Assembly (NCBI RefSeq): GCF_018131185.1
Contig: NZ_JAFCJE010000008.1
Location: 1 to 64,000, forward strand
Origin: Bradyrhizobium diazoefficiens
Lineage (GTDB): Bacteria > Pseudomonadota > Alphaproteobacteria > Rhizobiales > Xanthobacteraceae
Direction of reading: 5' to 3'
Length of the DNA: 64,000 nt
Made by a program: the position numbers and the translations under genes. Shown piece after piece: positions 22,401 to 34,400 of the stretch. The notes beneath the pieces were generated by a model. The model saw nothing but the letters and a program-made list of their open reading frames with translations, searched no databases and had not been told where the DNA came from. Position 1 is the stretch's first letter. Each line of letters starts with the position of its first letter.

Positions 22401-25400
22401 CTTATGCCAACGGCATCGGTCTCGGCGGCGATGGCGATGCCACCGCCAGGTACACCATGAACAACTCCGATCTCGAGATCGAAGTTCAGCATGGCGCGCT
22501 GCTCGAGGGTAACGAGGTCAGCCTGCACGCTGACGGCACCGGCACGAACGTGTTCGTCACCGCGGATGGCCGCGGCGCCGGCTTCTACGCCGAAGGCCAG
22601 GGCGATGCGACGGCCAAGCTGGCCCTCACATCCAGCATCCGGATTCTCGACAACGATGCCGTGAACAGCGGCGCCAAGATCACGGGCTGGGAAGGCGTGG
22701 ATTTCGTGGTCGAGAACCACGACAACCTGCTCAAGACCCGGGCGAACGCGCGCTCGACCGGCCTGTTCGGCTACATCGACGCCGATACCCAGACGTCCTA
22801 CGACCTCGACGCCAACGTGTTCGGCGACACCGGCGGCGGCGGCGGCGGCAACAATACGCTGGTGACCGCCGGTCCCCGCCATCTGGACGGCGGCCATCTC
22901 GACGACTTCGATTACGCCCCGCTGGCGGGCGGCGAGAAGCGTCTGGCCTTCTACGTGCTGGCGGACAATCGCACCAACACGATTGACGACGACGCCACTC
23001 ACCAGCGGCGCGCGCTTGCTGCCGGCGATAGCGACGAACATCGCGACGGCGATTCCAAGGAAGACGAGATCGATTTCTCCAGCAACGTGCTGATCCTGTC
23101 GGGCCAGTCGCCCGAGCTCGTCACCAAGACCCTGGTGGTCAGCGGCGACGCGACCATCCAGCGGGCCGTCAACATCACGGTCAACGATTCGCAGGGCGGT
23201 GGCGGCGGCGCAATCGACTCCGGGCAGATCCTTTCGGACAAGATCTACGTCAACGACATCGAAAATCCGGGTCCAGGCGACGTCGCCTTCAAGTCGACCG
23301 ACATCTCCGGCTCGGGCGGTACCTGGACGTTCAGCGAGACCTTGCAACGGGTCGAAATCCTGAATCTGTCGGACAAGGACATCCAGATCAACGACATCGA
23401 CGTGACGGCTGACCGGCAGCCGCTGGTCATGCTGACGCCGACCGGCACGTCGGACACGATGACGCTCACCTTCAACATCGCGTCGGAAGTGTCGCCGACC
23501 TATGTCGAGATCACCAACACCGGCAACGCCGACATCCTGCTGAACGGCGAGATCAACAACCCGATCGGCGTCACCACCATCGTCGCGCAGCACGGCTCAG
23601 TGCTGGGCGATCAGTCGGGCGGCGACTCGGTCGTTCGCACCGAGACGCTGAACATCGACGCCTCGGAGAATGCCGGGTCGAATGACGCGACGCGTGTCAT
23701 CGTTCAGATCGTCGAATCCGCGGGCGTGCCCGAGGCGTTCCAGTTCCGCACCAGCCAGGTGAACGGGCTGACCGACACCATCTTCCTCGGTCTCGGCAAC
23801 CGCTTCTACGAAGGCCAGATGGTACAGTACCAGGCCTCGTCGACGCCGATTTCCGGCCTCGTCAACGGCGGCTACTACTACGTGTCGTTCGGCGTCGACG
23901 CCTTCAATCCGGACACCGGCATGGTCGGCGTCCAGCTCTTCACCGATGCGGCGCTGACCCAGAAGGTGAACATCGACGTCGCCGGTGCGCTCACCAACAC
24001 GCATAGCCTGCGGGGCGTGGAAAGCTTCACCGTCGATGCCGGCAACGACATCTTCCTCGACGTTCGCGCGCTGATGCGCGACGGCCAGGCCGCCGACTTC
24101 GCCACCGATCCGTTCTATGTCGTCAATGTCGATCGCATCGCGGCTGGCGACGATGCCGACGTGCTGCTGCGGCCGACCTATCTGCAAACCGGCGAGGGCG
24201 ACTCGGGCGGCGTGGTGGTGCGCCACCGCGGTGTCTCGCCGACCGGCGAGAAGGAGTTCACCTATTACACGAACTTCGTGAAGGCGAACCCGCCGCCGGA
24301 TCAGGATCCGGTCGGCGTCAGCCGCGGTGCCTACGGCGCGGGCACGACAAAGATCGGCACGACCTACGATTTCCGCGGTCTCGACACCTCGGGCAACCGC
24401 ACGATCGCAGGCCTCCAGTCCGGCGACGTGACGCACGACGGCAACGTGAATGTCGTGGCGGCCGAGAGCGCGCCCACCGACACCACGATCAACGTGCTTG
24501 CCCTCGTCGAGGTCGATACGACGGGCTTCGCTCAGGGCGAAGGCCACACCTCGGTTCTGACCAATGGCTGGATCGCGCTGACCGAGATCAGCGGCGACTT
24601 CCGCGTCGGCACCATCAAGTCGACGGCGAACGACGTTCTGCTCTACTCGCCGCAAAGCATCGTCGACGCCCAGTGGGATACCAACCAGTCGGCGGCGGAC
24701 CTGTCGGCTCGCAACATCACCATGGTTGCGGATGCGTTCTTTGCCAACCCGAACGCCAACCAGGTGCCGAACCAGGTCCTAAATCCGAATTTGACCGGCG
24801 GCTCCAGCGCGTTCGGCGGCATCGGCCGGATGGACAATTTCCTCGAGATCGACGTCGACAACCGCAATCTGCTGACCGGCGTGCTGCGCGCGTACGACAC
24901 CACGGCGACCAGCACGCAAGGCATCTTCCTCGACGAGATCGCTGGCAATCTGCGCGTCCACACCGTCAACACGGTCAACGACGTGTCGCTGCGCACGCTC
25001 AACGGGTCGATCATCGATCGCAACGGATCGAGCGCGCCGAACGTGATCGGTCTCTCCATCGACCTCGATGCCAATGGCGATGGCGCCAGCATCGGTGAAG
25101 CGGGTGACGATCTCGAGATCAACAGCCGCAACGGGCTCGCCAAGAACAACGACCTCGAAGCCGATGTGGATGATGTCGCGCTCGAAGCGACCAACAACAT
25201 CTGGCTGACCGAGGTCGAGGGCGAACTGCGCCTCGTGCTCGCCCACACCTATCTCGGAAACATCACGCTGACGGTGCAGGAGTCCGCCTCGGCGACTTCC
25301 ACCGCGGAAGATCTGCAACTCATCGAGAATGGCAGCGCGCGCTTTGCGGAGAACAATCTGACGGCGCCCGGTCTGCATGTCGATGCATCCCGTCCGCTGC

Positions 25401-28400
25401 CGCATGGTCTTATCCTGGCGGAGCAGGGCGCCGTGCTGCTTCGTGTCGGCGATGACATCGAGACGCACCAGAACTCGGCGATCGTAGCCGGGAACCAGAT
25501 CGACATCCTCGGCGATTTCACCAACAGCGACGTTGGCTACGGCACGACGATCGTGATCCGCGGTCAGCTCATCGCAGGCGCCATCATGGTCGTTGCCGGC
25601 AACCGCGCGCCGAGCACGCCGGCGGGCACCTCGGCATCGCGGCCGATCGGCACCTGGCGTCCCGACGACACCACGACGAACGTCACTGCGGCCGACCGCA
25701 CGACGCGCATCTTCGGCAACGCCGACAGCGACTTCTTCCAGTTCGGCGACGCCACCGGCGCGACTGGCGGCACGGTCTGGGGCGATGACGGCTACGTCTT
25801 CATCGGTTCGAAGACGCGGGTCTATGGCAGCACCAGCGCGGTGACCGGCGACTACGCGACGCCGGATGCCCGCAACGACGGCGAAGACGACTTCAAGGTC
25901 TACTTCCTGCAGGATGCGGCGGCGCAGACGTCGCCAGCGATCTCGACGGTCGGCTTTACGGTCAACCCGTACACCACAGGCGCTCCGATCGCGCCGTCCA
26001 CCTACAACATGAACGTGCTCGCCGAGCACACGCTGACCCTCGACGGCCAGTCGGATACCGACACCTACGAGGTCTATACGCTCGGTTCCCAGGGTGACGA
26101 GCGCAACTACATCATCAACGTCCTCGACACCGGCGAGGAAGACGACGGCGTCGACACGCTCAACATCTACGGCAATGACGGCGACGACGATATCTTCCTG
26201 CTTCGCGCGGCGGCCTATCTGCCGCACGAAACGGCCGACCGGCCGGGCTATGTCGCGCTGCTGCACGGCACGCTCGATCCGTATCAGGACGTCATCACCG
26301 GTAACGAGGATTCGGCGGAAGTTCAGCGCATCAGCTACGACAGCGGGCTGAACGGCCGTCTCACGGTCGAGGGAATGGGCGGCGACGACTCCTTCTTCTC
26401 CGACGACGTGACTGTCATCTCGACGCTCGATGGCGGCGCCGGCGACGACACCTTCCAGATCGGCCAGATCTTCGGCTCCAACCGCACCGAAGCCGACGGC
26501 AATCTGCTGCCTCAGGACGAGTTCCCGGATCTACGGCCGACTACCCGCGGGTGGCTGAGCCGCGGCTCCTCGGCGCCGATGATCGCCCAGGGCGGCACCG
26601 GCAACGACGAATTCCGCGTCTACTCGAACCAGTCCGAGCTCCGGCTTGAAGGCGACGACAACAACGATCTGTTCATCGTCCGCGCGTTCGCCATCTCGGC
26701 GACCACCGACTACGACTGGAATGCCGACGGCGTCATCAACGTCGACGATCTGCAGGCCGGCGTCGATCTGCTCACCATCGGCTTCAATGATGGCGCGGCG
26801 GCATTCGAGCAGGCGATCGCGGGCCGCTCCGATGCGGCGTTCCTCAAGACCGCGCTCAAGAATGGCGGCGCCAACTACGTCTTCGACCGCAATATTGTTG
26901 ACGGCACCACCGGCGACGGCGGGATCAACTTCCTCGACGTCTACCTGACCGCGAGCGACACCACCGACGACGTCATCGTGCTCGATGAGGACGGCGTCGC
27001 GACGCCGCAGATTGGGCTGGGCTTCTCGGTCGCGCAGGCGCCCGACATCCGCGCCGGCGGCGGCCAGGACGAGGTGCGCTACAACGTCAACGCTCCGGTC
27101 TCGGTCGACGGCGGCACGGGCTTCGACAAGCTCGTCATACTCGGCACGGAATTCGCCGACGACATCGCCATCACCGCTCAGGGCATCTTCGGCGCGGGTC
27201 TCAATGTCCGCTACACCACCATCGAGGTGGTCGAGGTCGACGGCCTCGAGGGCGACGACCAGTTCTTCGTCCAGTCCACGGCGTTCGGCGTCGCCTACCG
27301 CGTCATCGGCGGCCTCGGCTCCGACGTCATCAACGTAGCGGGCGATGTGACGGCCGATATCGTCACGCGCGAGCTCGAAGGCGTCTCGGGGGCGATCGAT
27401 CATCTCGTGACCTCGGACGACGTCCTCTATGACGGCATCGTCATCGACGGCATCGACTACAACGTGACGACCGACGGCGAGGGCCTTGTGGTCATCGACG
27501 AGGGCTCCGACGGTTTCACGGCGGTGCGCGAGGGCTCTCAGCCGACCAACAGCTATGGCGTGCGTCTCGCCCGTCCGCTGGAGGACGGCGAGGTGGTCTA
27601 TGTCACCGTGTCTGCGGCCCTGTCGCCGCAGGAAGAGCGTGACGACGCGTTCGCCAATCCGGCGCCGCTCCCGAACGGCCCTGGCGACACGCTGTGGGTG
27701 ACCAAGTCCCCGCTGACCGGCTCGCTCATCGATTTTGACGGCCTTGAAAGCCAGGTGAACGAAGATTTCCTGCGCGAAGTCGTGATCGACGGCCAGACCG
27801 TCCGCGTGCCGAACCGTGCGGTGGTGCTGCGCTTCGACCATCTCAACTGGGACCAGACACAGGAGGTTTTCCTCTACGCGGTCGACGACGAGCGGGCGGA
27901 AGGCGACCGCGTCGTGGTGGTCCAGCATTCGGTGATCTCCACCACCTCGTCGGATTACGACGGTATCGACGTGCGCAATGTCGAGGCGCAACTGCGCGAC
28001 AACGACACTCCGGGCGTGCTCGTCACCGAGCTCGATCCGTTCATCGATGTCGAGGATGGGCGCACGCTGCTGGTCGAAGACGACGGCACCGGTCTCACAG
28101 GGCTCAAGGACCGCATCGCGGTCCAGCTCACACTCGAGCCGGATGTGACCGACCAGATCGTCGTCAAGCTCAACTTCGGCGGTCTCACCGGCGACGCGCT
28201 CCTCGCTGACCTCGTCGACAAGGGCATCAAGATCACGTCGGGCGATAGCCGCTTCGACGCGACCAATCTCACGATGACGTTCAACTCGTCGAATTGGGAT
28301 GACGACGTCATCCTGACCCTCGAGGCGCGCAGCGACGACGTGCGCGAGGATCCCGAGACAGCGGTGATCGGCTTCGGCCTCAACGTCGAAACCGTCACGC

Positions 28401-31400
28401 AAGCGATGACGGTCGGAACTTGGAACGACAACGGCACGAACAAGCTGTCGCTTTCGCTCGACACCATGGCCTGGGCTTCGAAGGGCTTCGAGATCGGTCA
28501 GAGCGTCATTCTCACCGGCATCGCCGGAATTCCGAACGGCACGACCGCGACGATCACCGGTTTCTCGACCGGCGGTGTGGTGGCGCAACTCAACATCGCG
28601 GCCGCGGGCGCGACCTTGGGGTTGGATGCCTCGGTAACGGTCAAGAAGGCCGTGCCCAATGGCAATCAAACGATTGATGCGGATGGCGACTTCGCGTTCC
28701 CGAACCTTCGCTCGGGCACCGGCCTCCTTGACATCGAGGTAATCGATGACGACACCGCTGGCTCGGTGGTGCTGGAAACTGGCCGCGACACGATCCTGAT
28801 CCCGGACGACCTGTCGACCAATCCGGAGAACGAATCCGTCTCCGACAGCTATCGCCTGCGGCTGACCAAGGCGCCGAAGTTCGACGTCGACGTGGCGATC
28901 CTGACGGATGGCCTCGCCAATGTCAGCGGCGTCGGTTACGACCTGAACAACGACGGCGATATCGACGATGCGGGAGAAGCGATCTCCTGGACCTACAAGG
29001 AAGTCGGCGGCCTGCGTCCCGTCCAGGTCTTCAACGGCACGATCAACTTCAACGGCACCACGCTGACGCGCGGTTCGGGCAGTGATCTCGGCAGCTTCAT
29101 CGCCGAGGGCTGGCAGGCGGGCGACCTCCTGCGGCTCAGCAACACGGGCGACGACTATGAGGTCGCCTCCGTGACCGAGGACACGCTGACGCTGAAGACG
29201 TCGACGGGCCTCAACACGTCCGTCAAGGACGTTATCATCTCGCGGCTGCTCGAGCTCGAGACCTGGTCCGGAGAGGTGCGCCTTGACCAGGTGGACGGTG
29301 CCTGGCGGCTGGTTCGCGTCGAGGCCGAGGTCACCAACATCGCCGATCCCGACAGCGATCCGAACTTCAACGTCGATGGCTGGCTCAAGGAAGGCTTCCT
29401 CGAAGGCCAGTGGGTGCGCATCAGCGACGGCACCAACTCGATCGACGCCAAGATCGCGATCATTCGCGGCTTCAACGGCACGCAGGATCACTCGCTGCAA
29501 TTCACGCTTGATCCGAGTGCGAACTTCGCCGCTGCGGATCTCGGCTGGCTGGCCGGAAACAAGAACGTCACGGTCACCCGCATCGCCGCGGTGACGACGT
29601 TCTCGACGACCAACTATCACCAGCTCCAGACGATCGAGCTCACCGCCGATCCGTACTACGAAGTGCCGACGACCCGCGAAGGCGTGAAGATCTTCCCGGT
29701 CAAGAACCACCGTCTGTCCGAAATCCGCGGGCCTCTCGCGGTTGAGGGCGGGCCGGCCGGTGCCGACCGGTCGCTGACCAACGGCGTCAAGCTGCCGGGC
29801 GAGACGGATGCGTTCCTGATCGCCATCGGCGCGCAGCCGCCGGAGAGCCAGCAGATCGACGTCCTCAACATCTACAATGACGGCTCCAAGGCCGATACGA
29901 CGGGCATCCTGACCGACACCACGCTGAAGGGCTTCGCGATGGGGCCGGATCTGGTGTTCCCGAACGTCGAGGGCCCGCTCTACGGCGAAGGCCCCGAGGG
30001 CCAGGGACCGCAAACCCTGATCTTCCCGGGCGGCATCAGCTTCGGCAAGGTCAACTTCGGCGCCAACGGCGTGACGAACGACTCCACGGTCTCCACCGTC
30101 GAGGTCGTGAACGTCATGCTCGGCGAGGGCAATGACGACCTGCGCGTGGAAGGCACGCTCAATCCGGCGGACCACGTCTCGGCCGAGAACGTCTTCCAGT
30201 TCATGCCGAACTGGAACGACAGCGACTACCAGTTCCTCTACATGCAGAACCCGGCTTTCCAGAACAAGCTCGTCATCACGCGCGACAGCTTCAACTGGAA
30301 GGGCGAGGGTTTCCTCGTGGGCCAGGACCTGTTCTACGTGGACGACAACGGCGTCCGCCACGCGCTCGGAAAGATCATCGGGATCGAGGACGCGATCGCC
30401 TATTTCGACGAGTTCGGCAATCCGATCATCGATCCGGCGACGGGCGAGCCCTATCGCGATCCGAGCGACAACTCGCTCCTGATCGTCGACCGGTCAGCTC
30501 TGCCGGCTGGCGTCGTGATCTCCGGCTCGACCAAGCTCGTGGCCGTGGACAAGGACGTCTTGCAGGTTCTCAACACCACGGTGACCAGCGTCAATGCCGG
30601 TCTGTCCACCATCGGGTGGGACTCGCGCACGGGTGGCGCGGTGCCGGCGACAAACTGGGAGGAGGCGGGCTTCCTCGAAGGCCACCTCATCCATGTGGAT
30701 CTCGCGGACGGCTCGCGGATCGACCTGCGGATCGTCGAGATTTCGGAAGACGGCCAGAGCATCATCGTCGAGGGTCTCGCGCTGGCCCAGGGTTCCTCGC
30801 TAAACGGTCTCTTCTGGGTGCAGGGCGCCCATGGCGGCCTCACCGTTCTGCACGGCGGCGGCAACCTTCAGATCAACACCGAGGGCACGTTCGACTTCGA
30901 CACGGATGAAAACCTGCTGGTCCGCCGCGACGGCCGCAGCTTCGCCGAGGTCGGCTTCGAAGTCGGCCAGGTGATCCAGCTCGAAGGCGAGACCTACACG
31001 CGTACCGTCCTTGCGATCCACAACACCGCGCAGCACCTCATCCCGACGCCGTCGGGCGAGTTCAAGACCTGGGGCACCGGATCGGTGCTGGTGCTGAGCG
31101 ATCCGCTCCGCACGGGTGGCACGGTGCTCGGCGATCTGCAGGAGGAGAAACTCCTCGTGCATGTGGCCGACGCCTTTGAGACGACCATCACCGAAACGGT
31201 GAAGATCGAGATCAAGGCCCAGATTCCGGGCAATGATGCAACCCTTGAGACCGTCGTTCGCCTGCTGAGCGGCGAAAACTGGAGCGATCTCGGCTTCGAG
31301 GTCGGCGGCTCGCTGTTCATCGAAGGCCGCCCCGGCGCCTTCGAGATCAAGGCGATCGACGGCGACGAGCTCGTGCTGCTCGATGCGGCGCTGCGCGATT

Positions 31401-34400
31401 GCGCCGGCTCCGACGGCATCGCCACGCTGAAGATCACCACCTACGACATCACCCGCTCCGGCGGGCAGCGCGTGGGCGGCGACCACTTCGTGGTGGTCGG
31501 CGGCGCGGGTCCGAAGAGCCCGCTCGTCATCTACGGCGACACCAGCCAGGACGGCATATGGTATTCGGGCCACAGCTACGACCGGCTGGGCCTGGAGTTC
31601 GGCGAGAAGCCGTTCGATCCGTTCCCGCATCTGCCGGACGGCCAGAACGAGGACGACGAGTGGGTGTTCTCGCTCGCCAACCCGTTCGACTTCCACGGCC
31701 ACGACATCATCGACGCCTCGGCGCTGTTCGCGACCGAAGCCAACGCCGGGATATTCCCGTCCGTCGGCATCACCGCCTATGGCGGCATGGGCGACGATCT
31801 GATCATCGGCTCGCAGACCGGCGACCATCTGGCCGGCGGCTCGGGCAATGACAGGATCCTCGGCCAGCGCGGCACGGATCACATCTACGGCGACAGCGGC
31901 GTGAACGTGAACATCCTCACGCGCGCGCTCACGATCGACACGCTCGACAAGAGCCCCGCGCCCAGCATCGACCCGACGACCAAGAAGGCGGACAACACCT
32001 TCGCGCCGGTGCCGAGCGAAGTGCGCGATCCGATGGGCAACCGCCTTGCCGACGCGACCGGCACGACGAACGTCGCCGGTGCCGGCTCCGACCACATCGA
32101 GGGCAACGGTTCGGGCATCGCCGACGGCACGCCGGACATCGTCTTCGCCGACCACGGCGAGGTCATCCAGCTCGTCATCGATCCGAACGAGCCGTTCCCG
32201 CTCGACCAGAAGATCCAGACGACGCTGCTTTCGACGGTCATCGCGATCAACTCGAAGGAGCCGCAGACCGGCGGCGACGACGTGGTGATCGGCTCCGAGA
32301 TCGACGACATCCTCATCGGCGGCGCCGGTAACGATGCGATCGACGGCGGCAAGGGCGACGACCTGATCTTCGGCGACAACGTCAATCTCACCCGCATGGG
32401 GGGCGCCGATGGCAGCCTGTACGACGACATCAAGAGCCTGCGCTTCCAGACGCTTGCCGGCACGCTGATGTACTCGCGCAGCGACCGTCCGGCTTCGGCC
32501 GGCTACGACCTCAATCAGGTGTCGGGCGACAACAGCGGCGTGCTGCTCGTCTCGCTCGACCAGAACGGCGATCCGATCGCACGCGACTTCCGCGATCCCA
32601 ACGGCCCGTCCTGGTGGTCGGAATACAAGATCGACTACGCGCAGTACCACAACTTCGAAGTCGAGGCCGGGATCACCGGCGCCGGCTCCTTCGGCAACGA
32701 CTACATAGCCGGCGGTGCGGGCAACGACTATATCTTCGGCCAGCTCGGCAACGACGTCATCCAGGGTGACGGCACCATCGCCGGCGCGGTCACCGGCCGC
32801 GGCGACGGTACGATAGACGGCTTCACGCCGCTCTCGCGCTATGTCAGCGCGGGACGCGAGATGCCCGAGATCACCGATCCGACCGGCGCGCTCAAGGTGG
32901 TTGCCTCCATCGGTCTCGCGACCGACGGCAGCGACTACATCGAGGGCGGCGGCGGCTGCGACACGATCTTCGGCGGCCTCGGCCAGGACGACATCGTCGG
33001 CGGTTCGTCGAGCTTCTTCAGCCTCGTCGATCCCGAAAACCGTCCGGACGGCGGCGACATGATCTTCGGTGGCTCGGGCCAGGAAATCGACCGCAACGAC
33101 GCGAGCTTCCTGACCGATGGCACGCAGGTCCTCGGCCGCCACACCCGCGACGCGGATACGATCGCCGGCGACAACGCCGACATCATCCGTCTCGTCGGCA
33201 TCAACGGCACGGACCTGCTCGCGGGCAAGATCAATCCCGCCAATCTGTCGGATCCGAACGTGTTCGGCGCGACCTACCAGTCGCTCTACAACACGCGGAA
33301 CGGCATGTTCCTGTCCTACGTCTACGACACCTACCTGGTGGTCAACGGTCAGACGGTTGCGGACTACGCGGCCGAGGGCAGCGAGCGCATCGTGGTTCGC
33401 GGCGTTACGCAGCTCGACTACACGCCGGGCGGTCCGGACTTCGAATCCGACCTCTTCGACCTCGAGACGCCGACCGACATCGACAGAGGCGAGGGCTGGC
33501 ACAGCACCTACGGCTTCTGGTCGCAGGTCGATATCGGCCGCGATGACGAAGTGCATGGCGAAACCGGGGACGACACCATCTATCTCGGCGGCGGCAACGA
33601 CATTTCCTTCGGTGACGCCGAGAACGACGACATCATCGGCGGCTGGGGCAACGACTGGATCTCGGGCGGTACCGGCATCGACGGCATTCTCGGCGATGAC
33701 GGCCGGATCTTCACGAACCGCAACACCCGGATGGCCGGCAGCGGCGCTTACGGCACCGAGTTTGCGGAGAGCCTGTTCGGCATTTATCGCCTCCTGAAGA
33801 GCGATCCTGACGACCGCACCAGCCAGGGCAATGTGATCAACGAGCTGATCTACACCCCCGGCCATGTCCAGGTGGAGCTGATCAACGTCGAGTATGCGAT
33901 CGTGAAGTCGGTCGACCTCACGCCGTTCGACAGCGTCGAGGATGCGGTCCTCGTGCCGGATGCCTCGGCCGATCCGAAGAACCACAACCCGCTGTTCGCC
34001 GATGACGTGATCTTCGGCGGCCTCGGCGAGGACTTCCTGCATGGCGGCTCGGGCGACGACGCGATCGGCGGCCATGAAGCCATCGCGGACGGCTATATCC
34101 AGCTGTTCACGCCGGTGAACGGCACGCCCGACCAAAGCACGGACGGCATCAACCTCGTCACGCCGACCGGCCTCGTGCGCACCGATTTCACTCGTCCGTG
34201 GAATCCAGGCAATATCCTGCTCTTCAACACGGGCGACCCGCACTGGAACGAGCCGACCCCGGTTCGCTCGCGCACGGGTGAGTTCTATCTCTACGACGAG
34301 TATGATCCGCGCCGCGTGATCCTGTTCAACGACGACGGCTCGGTCTGGGACTCCGGCTCGATCGTCGGCAAGAAGAGCTACTTCCTGAATGCGCCGGACA